From Pediococcus acidilactici (lineage in GTDB: Bacteria > Bacillota > Bacilli > Lactobacillales > Lactobacillaceae), in the NCBI GenBank assembly GCA_024970065.1, contig CP103908.1, positions 186,001 through 250,000 on the forward strand: DNA of 64,000 nt, written 5' to 3'. Under the pieces are notes generated by a model. That model saw only the letters and a program-made list of their open reading frames with translations, was not told where the DNA came from and ran no database searches. Shown here one piece after another: positions 57,581 to 64,000 of the stretch; position 1 is the first letter of the stretch; each line of letters begins with the position of its first letter. The translations under genes were made by a program, and so were the position numbers.

Positions 57581-58456
57581 CTACTTCTTTTGCCACAAAA
57601 ACTCAATTAACGCGCGGTTAACCCGGGCATTGTTATGCAATTTGCTGTGTTGCGCGTTTTTTCCATGGATTTCAAGCTCCGTGTATGACTTGGCTCGGGG
57701 ACTTACTAAATATTTTAACGACTTAGCGGAATTTACCGGCACGGCTTCGTCAGAATGGCTGCCATCGTCTAAATCACCATAAATATTAAGTACGGCAGTT
57801 GAAGTTGGAAAATTTTTCCGCAGGTTGAGCAATTCTTGGTAAGCAGGGGTCATCCAGCTTGGTTTGCCAGTAGCCTGGTTAACGGTGGTCTGCTCACTCT
57901 TCTTTTCACCCATTAGTCCGTTGTAATGTCCCGCAATTGCTACCAAATGGGTAACCTGAGGAAGCTTGGCATTGTGCAAATTATCATTGAGGTAATTGAT
58001 AATTTCAAGGTTTCCCATCGAATGACCAACTAGGTTGATTGAGTGATAATGATGCTGTTTTTCTAAAGCGACGACAACTTGTTTAATGTATTCGCCGCCA
58101 CGATGATATCCGCTAACGTAATCTTCGTGGCCATTATTTGCCGTCAGTTTGTTATCCGCTAAGTTAACTTCCACGATGGGGTTAATGGCGTCCGCGGGGA
58201 TGGAACGATTAAACGTAACTTGGCCATTTTTGTCAACGTCCGCGCGGACTACGGTACTAGTAACTCCGGCTCGACGTGCTGCGTCAACCATTTTTTCTTC
58301 AGCGTGAAAACTGCTTCCCCAGCCATGGACAAATAACGTTGGAGTAGTGGACTGAACGTATTTTGCGGTGGTTGTTGAACGATGCGGACCCGTTAAGTAG
58401 ACTATTCCAGTCGCAACGATTAGCAATCCCAATAAAACTAATAGTATTTTTTTCAT
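57581..58456 (-). CDS. Exported DUF915 alpha/beta hydrolase
   Basis: Extracytoplasmic serine hydrolase of 291 residues, DUF915 family, common in lactobacilli. MKKILLVLLGLLIVATGIVYL is an uncleaved or cleaved signal helix. TPTLFVHGWGSSFHAEEKMV gives the oxyanion region, the nucleophile is in LVGHSMGNLEIINYL, the acid likely in NIYGDLDDGSHSDEAVP and the His in NAQHSKLHNN. ATG 58456 sits five bases after AGGAGG. Members include cell-envelope-bound esterases or lipases; the substrate is open. Single gene with TATAAT near 58510. Confidence 0.9.
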   Translation of the reverse strand: MKKILLVLLGLLIVATGIVYLTGPHRSTTTAKYVQSTTPTLFVHGWGSSFHAEEKMVDAARRAGVTSTVVRADVDKNGQVTFNRSIPADAINPIVEVNLADNKLTANNGHEDYVSGYHRGGEYIKQVVVALEKQHHYHSINLVGHSMGNLEIINYLNDNLHNAKLPQVTHLVAIAGHYNGLMGEKKSEQTTVNQATGKPSWMTPAYQELLNLRKNFPTSTAVLNIYGDLDDGSHSDEAVPVNSAKSLKYLVSPRAKSYTELEIHGKNAQHSKLHNNARVNRALIEFLWQKK

Positions 58457-58626
58457 CAAATCCTCCTTAACCTTTGGTGAAATTCCCGATGGATTTGGAA
58501 TTGGTCACATTATATCCGTAATTATGGATAATGAAAAATATTTATTTTTAATTATTAAGGATAATCGTTGGTTATACTTGAGCATTTACCCGGTTAATAA
58601 GCAGGCAAAACTAAATGGAGGAGAAC

Positions 58627-59385
58627 CTAGTAAATTGAAAGTTCCCGTAAATCCGCCTGGGCCTTTTCTTCGGCGTTTAAATCTTGGGTGATTTGCCCGT
58701 TTCGTAAGACTAGAAGCCGGTTACCGTATTTGACCGCGTCGCTAAGTTGGTGGGTGATCATCAAGGCGGTTAGATGATCCGCAGAAATCCGTTCTTGGGT
58801 AGCCACCATTAGTTCGGTGCTGGTTTTAGGATCGAGGGCCGCCGTATGCTCATCTAGTAAAAGAATTTCTGGACGATTAATGGTTGCCATCAAGAAGCTT
58901 AAAGCTTGGCGCTGCCCGCCAGATAGGCTTCCGGTTGGAGTTTTAAGGCGGTCGCTAAGTTGGTTAGGCATGCTTGCGGTAATCTGTTTGAATTCGGCAG
59001 TATGTTGGTTTAAACGGCGGGGACGCAATCCGCGACGTTGCCCACGTTTCGTTGCTAATAATAGGTTTTCCGCGACGGTCATCCGGGGAGCAGTACCTAA
59101 CTTAGGATCTTGGAAAACGCGACTAATGTAGCGGGTCCGTTTTTCTTCGGAAAGGTGGGTAATGTCCTTCCCGGCAAGCAAAATCTGCCCCTCATCGACA
59201 GCTAAATTTCCAGCAATTACGTTAAAAAGGGTTGATTTCCCAGCTCCGTTAGAACCTAATAAGGTGATAAAGTCATTTTGATAAACCTTTAAATTAATGC
59301 TTTTGAGGATTTGAATTTCTTCGCTAGTGTGCCGGTTGGCGTAGACGGACACGTTTTTTAATTCTAAAATTACTTGGTTATTCAT
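58627..59385 (-). CDS. trpZ: Tryptophan ABC transporter, ATPase subunit
   Basis: ATP-binding subunit of the TrpXYZ importer, 252 residues. Walker A GSNGAGKST, Q-loop RVFQDPKLG, signature LSGGQRQALS, Walker B LLLDEHTAALD (with the DEH variant typical of this subgroup) and switch His in MITHQLSDA are present. The ATG at 59385 with AGGAG upstream is used; the gene overlaps the permease by eight bases. Last gene of a three-gene operon controlled by the leader-peptide attenuator near 61.4 kb. No convincing terminator follows. Confidence 0.9.
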   Translation of the reverse strand: MNNQVILELKNVSVYANRHTSEEIQILKSINLKVYQNDFITLLGSNGAGKSTLFNVIAGNLAVDEGQILLAGKDITHLSEEKRTRYISRVFQDPKLGTAPRMTVAENLLLATKRGQRRGLRPRRLNQHTAEFKQITASMPNQLSDRLKTPTGSLSGGQRQALSFLMATINRPEILLLDEHTAALDPKTSTELMVATQERISADHLTALMITHQLSDAVKYGNRLLVLRNGQITQDLNAEEKAQADLRELSIY

Positions 59386-60298
59386 TTGAATCACGCTCCT
59401 GACTAATTGGTGAAAGGCCGCGGTGGACAATGTTGGATAAACGCAGCTTTTGGCGCAAAGTTGGCAACATCAGGCAAAGGGCCAATACTAATGAAGAAAT
59501 TAAGTTTAAATCGTTAGTGTTAAAACCGGCCTTAAGAACTAAGAGGAGTACGAACCGGTAGATGATGCTACCGCAAACTACGGCAACGAGACGTTGGTTC
59601 ATGGTCAACTCTCCGAAGACTACTTCACCAATAATGATCGAAGCGAGCCCAATTACGATGATTCCAATTCCCATGTTAACGTCGGAATAACCGTCGCTTT
59701 GGGCAATCAAGGCACCAGAAACGGCAATTAAGCCATTGGAAACCATGAGACCTAAATTCTTCATCTGGTCGGTGTGAATTCCTAGGGACTTCGCCATTTT
59801 TTCGTTGTCCCCGGTCGCGATGAAGGCTTGGCCAAGTTCGGTTTGCAAGAAAAGTGCTAGAAGGGCAACCACTACGGTGATAATTAGCAAGCCTAACAAT
59901 ACGCTGTCGAAGAAGGGCGGTAATGAAGTTAGAAACGCTCCACTAAACAAGGTGCGGTGGCCTAACAGCGAGACGTTTGAAGTTCCCATAATTCGTAAGT
60001 TGATGGAATAACAGGCGGTCATCACTAAAATTCCGGCTAACAGAATCGGAATTTTACCCTTGGTGTACAGTAAACCGGTGGTCAAGCCCGCTAACATACC
60101 TACGCCAAACGCGAGTACGGTTGCTAAAAGTGGATCCATTCCATGGGTGATGGCGGTGACGCTCACGGCCGCCCCTAACGGAAAGGTTCCTTCCACGGTC
60201 ATATCGGGAAAGTCTAAAATCCGAAAGGTTAAAAATAATCCTACGCCAAGGAGCCCCCATAGCAACCCCTGGCCAATGGCAGAAGTAATTAGATTCAT
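59378..60298 (-). CDS. trpY: Tryptophan ABC transporter, permease subunit
   Basis: Membrane subunit of 306 residues with eight to nine hydrophobic segments, related to branched-chain amino acid/sugar ABC permeases (LivH-like). QGLLWGLLGVGLFLTFRILDFPDMTVEGTFPLGAAV is the typical start. IIGEVVFGE in the second half is the likely coupling loop to the ATPase. It starts at ATG 60298, overlapping the binding protein gene by four bases (ATGA). Role: tryptophan uptake with the neighbours. Substrate is inferred from family (TrpXYZ of streptococci) and from the Trp-codon leader. Confidence 0.9.
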   Translation of the reverse strand: MNLITSAIGQGLLWGLLGVGLFLTFRILDFPDMTVEGTFPLGAAVSVTAITHGMDPLLATVLAFGVGMLAGLTTGLLYTKGKIPILLAGILVMTACYSINLRIMGTSNVSLLGHRTLFSGAFLTSLPPFFDSVLLGLLIITVVVALLALFLQTELGQAFIATGDNEKMAKSLGIHTDQMKNLGLMVSNGLIAVSGALIAQSDGYSDVNMGIGIIVIGLASIIIGEVVFGELTMNQRLVAVVCGSIIYRFVLLLVLKAGFNTNDLNLISSLVLALCLMLPTLRQKLRLSNIVHRGLSPISQERDSNE

Positions 60299-61290
60299 TT
60301 GTAAATAACCCCTTCCTTTTGTGCTTTTTGTAGTAAGCTATTAGGAATTTCAATTCCCATTTGTTGTGCTTGTTTTAAATTGATGGTTAAATCACCGCGT
60401 TTAAGGTATTCAACCGGATTCTCCCGAACTTTTTCGCCCTTTAAGATACGACCAGCCATTTTTCCGGTCAACACGCCGAGTTTATATTGGTTCACGCTGT
60501 AAGTGGCAATTCCGCCATTTTTGACCATGGAATCAACCGCTGGGAAAACGGGTACGTTAGCAGCGTTAGTATTTTTGACCAACGTCGACATCGCTCCGGC
60601 AATCGTGTTGTCGGTCGGAACGTAAACCGCGTCCACCGCCTGAGCCATGGATTGCGAAACCTGGTTAAGGTCGTTGGAGTTCGCGATGGAATACGCCTTA
60701 AGATTAATGCCAGCCTTCTGGGCCAGCTTTTTAAACTGGTGGTACTGGGTCACGGCCGAGTTGTCACTAGAAGTATAAATGATTCCCAAAGTGTGCAAAT
60801 GTGGCATGAGCTGCTGAATTAGTTGCAACTGTTGGGCTAACGGCGCCTGGTCGGAGACGCCGGTAACGTTCGTGGTCGGATGCTTTAGGTTAGTCATTAA
60901 ACGTGCACCTTTGGGGTCGGTAATTCCACTCATAATGACCGGCGTTGTACTGGTAGTATTTGCCAAAGCAAGGGCGGCTGGGGTGGTAATCCCAATCGAT
61001 AGGTCGACCCCTTCATTTTCAAACTTCTCACTCATGGTTTTGAGGTTACTCTGATTTCCCTGAGCATTTTGGTAGTCCACCTTTAGATTCTTTCCCTCAG
61101 TAAATCCGGTTTGCTTTAAGCCAACGTAAACTCCCCGTTGAATTTGTTTTAAAGCTGGTTGATCCATCAGTTGGAGGATGCCAATTTTTTTAGTGGCTTG
61201 GCTGGATTGACCAGTGGGGTGGCCCTCCTTGAAAAAGGCGAATCCCAGAAACGCAAAAATGATGATGATAAAACTTAACATTCTTTTCAT
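60295..61290 (-). CDS. trpX: Tryptophan ABC transporter, substrate-binding protein
   Basis: Extracellular solute receptor of 331 residues in the ABC_sub_bind (TrpX) family. An N-terminal hydrophobic helix (about 5-19) has no lipobox Cys, so it is an uncleaved anchor or ordinary signal. Then KKIGILQLMDQPALKQIQRG (first strand), GITTPAALALAN, GITDPKGARLMTN, LGIIYTSSDNSA and VPTDNTIAGAM, the aromatic ligand pocket loops. AAGGAG precedes ATG 61290. First structural gene behind the attenuator. Streptococcal homologues bind L-tryptophan. Confidence 0.9.
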   Translation of the reverse strand: MKRMLSFIIIIFAFLGFAFFKEGHPTGQSSQATKKIGILQLMDQPALKQIQRGVYVGLKQTGFTEGKNLKVDYQNAQGNQSNLKTMSEKFENEGVDLSIGITTPAALALANTTSTTPVIMSGITDPKGARLMTNLKHPTTNVTGVSDQAPLAQQLQLIQQLMPHLHTLGIIYTSSDNSAVTQYHQFKKLAQKAGINLKAYSIANSNDLNQVSQSMAQAVDAVYVPTDNTIAGAMSTLVKNTNAANVPVFPAVDSMVKNGGIATYSVNQYKLGVLTGKMAGRILKGEKVRENPVEYLKRGDLTINLKQAQQMGIEIPNSLLQKAQKEGVIYK

Positions 61291-61317
61291 ACAAGCAAGC
61301 TCCTTAAAATAAAGTAA

Positions 61318-61480
61318 TAAAAAAGGACAAACCCAGGGGGCCTGTCCAAAAAAAGGCCCGCATGGCGGTTAAGAATCCATGCGGGCGTTTATCAGCGTTA
61401 TTCAACACAAATGAGCCGGCACAGATACGATCTGTTTACAGGTCGTATCTTGCCTTTGCAAAACACAACCTAGTTACCGG
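61318..61480 (-). promoter_or_regulatory. Transcription attenuator of trpXYZ (tandem terminators and competing stems)
   Basis: In minus-strand order: AGCCGG at the end of the leader peptide can pair with CCGGCT about 65 bases later, enclosing a GATACGA/TCGTATC hairpin. Then terminator 1, CCCGCATGG/CCATGCGGG plus T7 (61348-61385), and terminator 2, GGACA...TGTCC plus T run (61318-61347). GGGCC at the end of terminator 1 can instead pair with GGCCC in terminator 2, which would break both. Regulation by tryptophan supply is inferred. Confidence 0.7.
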
Positions 61481-61524
61481 CTTTGCCAACCATTATTGAC
61501 ATTTTTTCGTTTTAAAATGCTCAT
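61474..61524 (-). CDS. Putative Trp leader peptide, 16 aa
   Basis: ATG at 61524 with AAGGTAGG about nine bases upstream, encoding MSILKRKNVNNGWQSR then TAA. The single Trp codon is four codons before the stop, and the next codons AGC CGG are also the left arm of the first leader stem, so a ribosome waiting for charged tRNA-Trp would cover that arm. The layout fits peptide-controlled attenuation of a tryptophan transport operon. Only one Trp codon is present, fewer than in classical trp leaders. Confidence 0.65.
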   Translation of the reverse strand: MSILKRKNVNNGWQSR

Positions 61525-61559
61525 TTGTTTATTCCTACCTTATTAACTAATCTTTCATG

Positions 61560-61589
61560 AGTATAGCGGAAAGCTTTTTAGTTTGTCAA
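61560..61589 (-). promoter_or_regulatory. trpXYZ promoter
   Basis: On the minus strand consensus -35 TTGACA (61584-61589), 18-base spacer, -10 TATACT (61560-61565). Confidence 0.8.
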
Positions 61590-61608
61590 CGTCGTTTTTA
61601 AAAAATAC

Positions 61609-62304
61609 CTAGCTTTGGTTAATGGCGTGGAAATAAAAACGAATTCCGCGATCCAAGTAGTAAGTTTTTGAAAAATTAAACAGGACGTTATTTTTACGAT
61701 AATGCGATTGATAAAGGGTGATGTAACGATCACCTTGAGGAAAACCAGTGATGGAAGCTGCTTCGGGGGATAACGATTCAATGCCTACGTACTGGTCGCT
61801 AGAATCAACGGTGACGTCATATTCGTTTTTGATAAATTCCAAGATTGAATCATGCAGTACGTCAACTGGCAAAAAGGGAACTTCGTTACGTTCATAATAT
61901 GCGTACTCCAATATATAAGGTTGATTTTTACGGTAACGGTACCGAATAATCCGGTAGAGTTCGTCACCATCTTCGCAACCGAATTCGTTGGCCATGGCGC
62001 GATCAGCAATCATCCGGTCGAACGTAACTACTCGGGAAGTTAGCTTTTGGTGGTTAAAGCCTTCGGAAACTCCCATGGTGAGGTTGACGATTCGATCGGT
62101 GTCCGCGCCAATATTATTAATGTAGTAGCCACTGCCTTGAACCCGGCGCACAAGTCCCTTTTGGCTGATGATATCAATGGCTTTGCGAATTGTGTTCCGA
62201 CTAACGTTATATTTTTGCATTAGTTCGTATTCGGTAGGCAATTTTACCTTAAACTGCTGGTGATTAATTTTATAAATTAAATCATTAGCGATAAATGTAT
62301 ACAA
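61609..62304 (-). CDS. GntR-family regulator with UTRA domain (HutC subfamily)
   Basis: DNA-binding regulator of 231 residues. The winged helix (about 5-65) contains LPTEYELMQKYNVSRNTIRKAIDIISQKGLVRRVQGSGYY. The UTRA effector domain (about 85-228) has LYRIIRYRYRKNQPYILEYAYY and the C-terminal strand VLFNFSKTYYLDRGIRFYFHA. Such proteins sense phosphorylated sugars and control PTS/glycosidase genes. TTG start at 62304 behind GAAGGTG. Divergent from the EIIB-EIIA-glucosidase operon, whose promoter holds the likely operator, shared with celB at 16.6 kb. Confidence 0.9.
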   Translation of the reverse strand: MYTFIANDLIYKINHQQFKVKLPTEYELMQKYNVSRNTIRKAIDIISQKGLVRRVQGSGYYINNIGADTDRIVNLTMGVSEGFNHQKLTSRVVTFDRMIADRAMANEFGCEDGDELYRIIRYRYRKNQPYILEYAYYERNEVPFLPVDVLHDSILEFIKNEYDVTVDSSDQYVGIESLSPEAASITGFPQGDRYITLYQSHYRKNNVLFNFSKTYYLDRGIRFYFHAINQS

Positions 62305-62364
62305 TTAGTGACACCTTCTTTATCTGGTTTTAATAACCGGGTGACAAATTTAAATGTTTGGCAC

Positions 62365-62417
62365 TTGTAAAATTTGTACCTACGTTTTATAATTCAATTG
62401 TAACGTAAGCGGTTTCA
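62365..62417 (+). promoter_or_regulatory. PTS operon promoter with GntR-type operator and cre
   Basis: -35 TTGTAA (62365-62370), 17-base spacer, -10 TATAAT (62388-62393). The spacer holds ATTTGTACCTAC (62372-62383), the reverse complement of the celB operator half. A cre-like CGTAAGCGGTTTCA (62404-62417, one mismatch) follows. Arrangement is the same as at 16585-16634. Confidence 0.75.
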
Positions 62418-62459
62418 TAGTCAACCGCCTAAATTAAATTTATTACAGGAGTGATTCAC

Positions 62460-62771
62460 ATGGCTGAAAAAACAATTATGTTAGTATGTGCGGCAGGAAT
62501 GTCGACTAGTTTACTAGTTTCCAAGATGCAAAAAGCTGCGGAAGCTGAAGGCGTTGACGCGGAAATCTTTGCAACGGCTGCATCCGATGCAGATAACAAA
62601 TTATCCGAAAAATCACCAGACATTTTAATGCTTGGACCGCAAGTTCGTTATCTAGAAGACAACTTCAAAAAGAAATTAGATATTCCAGTAGAAGTTATTG
62701 ATATGCAAGACTACGGCATGATGAACGGCGAAAAGGTACTCAAAGAAGCTTTGTCAGCAATGGGTAACTAA
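62460..62771 (+). CDS. celA: PTS EIIB, cellobiose/lichenan type
   Basis: Cytoplasmic phosphocarrier of 103 residues that passes phosphate from EIIA to the incoming sugar at EIIC. The phospho-Cys is Cys10 in IMLVCAAGMSTSLLV, the exact active-site loop of the family; PDILMLGPQVRYL and VEVIDMQDYGMMNGEKVL follow. ATG 62460 has AGGAG nine bases upstream. It begins an operon with EIIA and a GH1 enzyme. No EIIC lies next to it inside the window; the celB gene at 16.7 kb has a matching promoter and could be its partner, though one may also lie past the right edge. Confidence 0.94.
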   Translation: MAEKTIMLVCAAGMSTSLLVSKMQKAAEAEGVDAEIFATAASDADNKLSEKSPDILMLGPQVRYLEDNFKKKLDIPVEVIDMQDYGMMNGEKVLKEALSAMGN

Positions 62772-62789
62772 GTAACGTTGTGAATTTTT

Positions 62790-62824
62790 TAAAAGCGCTT
62801 TCACTTAACTGGGGCGCTTTTTTG
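62790..62824 (+). terminator. Intra-operon hairpin with cre-like left arm
   Basis: AAAAGCGC (62791-62798) pairs with GCGCTTTT (62814-62821), then T run. TAAAAGCGCTTTCA (62790-62803) is one mismatch from the cre consensus. Between EIIB and EIIA it may attenuate the downstream genes. Confidence 0.65.
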
Positions 62825-62844
62825 TATCGAAAGGGGTAAATTGA

Positions 62845-63168
62845 ATGGCTGAACAAGAACAAGATATGCAAGCAATCATGGGACTAATTATTAACGGAGG
62901 AAACGCAAAAAGTTCCGCTTTTGAGGCAATTAACGCGGCTAAGGAAGGCGACTTTAAGCGTGCTGACGAAAAGTTGAAGGAAGCTGACGGCTTTTTGACT
63001 GATGCACATAACGCCCAAACTGGGATGCTGACTGAAGAAGCTAACGGGAACCACGCTAAAGTAACTTTACTAACGGTTCATTCCCAAGACCATATTATGA
63101 ACGCAATCACTTTCCGAGATTTAGCTGGAGAAATTGTGGACTTGTATAAGAAATTAGCTGAAAAGTAA
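62845..63168 (+). CDS. celC: PTS EIIA, cellobiose/lichenan type
   Basis: Cytoplasmic, trimeric helical phosphocarrier of 107 residues accepting phosphate from HPr. The phosphorylated His is most likely His79 in LLTVHSQDHIMNA, with the conserved partner QDH. MGLIINGGNAKSSAFEAINAA is the standard first helix. GAAAGGGG precedes ATG 62845. It lies 73 bases after EIIB, separated by a hairpin, and 12 bases before the glucosidase gene. Confidence 0.94.
   Translation: MAEQEQDMQAIMGLIINGGNAKSSAFEAINAAKEGDFKRADEKLKEADGFLTDAHNAQTGMLTEEANGNHAKVTLLTVHSQDHIMNAITFRDLAGEIVDLYKKLAEK

Positions 63169-64000
<832 letters not shown>

Overview
The window is chromosomal DNA from a lactic acid bacterium, most likely a heterofermentative member of the Lactobacillaceae. 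Support comes from the 16S rRNA gene (24694-26272), whose V1 region reads like the Lentilactobacillus/Secundilactobacillus neighbourhood (genus not certain). It also comes from PepV, L-2-hydroxyisocaproate dehydrogenase, class II HMG-CoA reductase, T-box leaders on tRNA synthetases, CcpA-type cre sites and the order tatD-rnmV-ksgA-veg-ispE. No transposase, integrase, prophage or CRISPR array was seen.

Layout. 1-7.7 kb: partial patatin-like lipase, a tandem GT8 glycosyltransferase, hicD, glycerate kinase, zinc-independent S14 and a drug/metabolite exporter. 8-13 kb: a GtfA/GtfB-like glycosyltransferase pair, a nitroreductase, a serine-rich lipoprotein and a ThiD/PdxK kinase. 13.9-19.5 kb: an alpha/beta hydrolase, MupG-like 6-phosphomuramidase next to a lone cellobiose-type EIIC, a small membrane protein and a NAD(P)-binding protein. 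19.9-24.2 kb: pepV, T-box tyrS and an MFS exporter. 24.4-30 kb: one rRNA operon with tandem promoters and no tRNA in the 16S-23S spacer, then tRNA-Thr(GGT). 30-37.9 kb: codBA, a two-gene compatible-solute ABC transporter, a disulfide-reductase relative and a Na+/H+ antiporter. 38-45.5 kb: HelD-like ATPase, T-box trpS, ppx-mvaA-metalloprotease-like operon. 45.7-56 kb: PspC and other membrane proteins, metG, the tatD-rnmV-ksgA group, veg, ispE, a TetR regulator and two universal stress proteins. 56-64 kb: an MFS exporter, a DUF915 hydrolase, the trpXYZ tryptophan uptake operon behind a leader-peptide attenuator, and a GntR regulator divergent from PTS EIIB-EIIA-6-phospho-beta-glucosidase.

Three patterns connect distant parts of the window. 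First, a dispersed palindromic repeat family sits directly behind gene 3' ends at eight loci (7.7, 11.1, 16.2, 19.5, 37.9, 38.1, 41.9 and 49.7 kb). Each unit has a locus-specific hairpin followed by a conserved tail. Units are tandem at three loci, one forms the C-terminus of mupG, and another is flanked by a 32-bp duplication of the helD 3' end. Second, the same short palindrome lies over the -35 box of the alternative S14 gene and of the nitroreductase gene. Third, the GntR-divergent PTS promoter at 62.4 kb and the lone EIIC promoter at 16.6 kb share an operator and a cre site in the same arrangement, suggesting one PTS split over two loci.

All calls are from reading the sequence. No database search or folding program was run.
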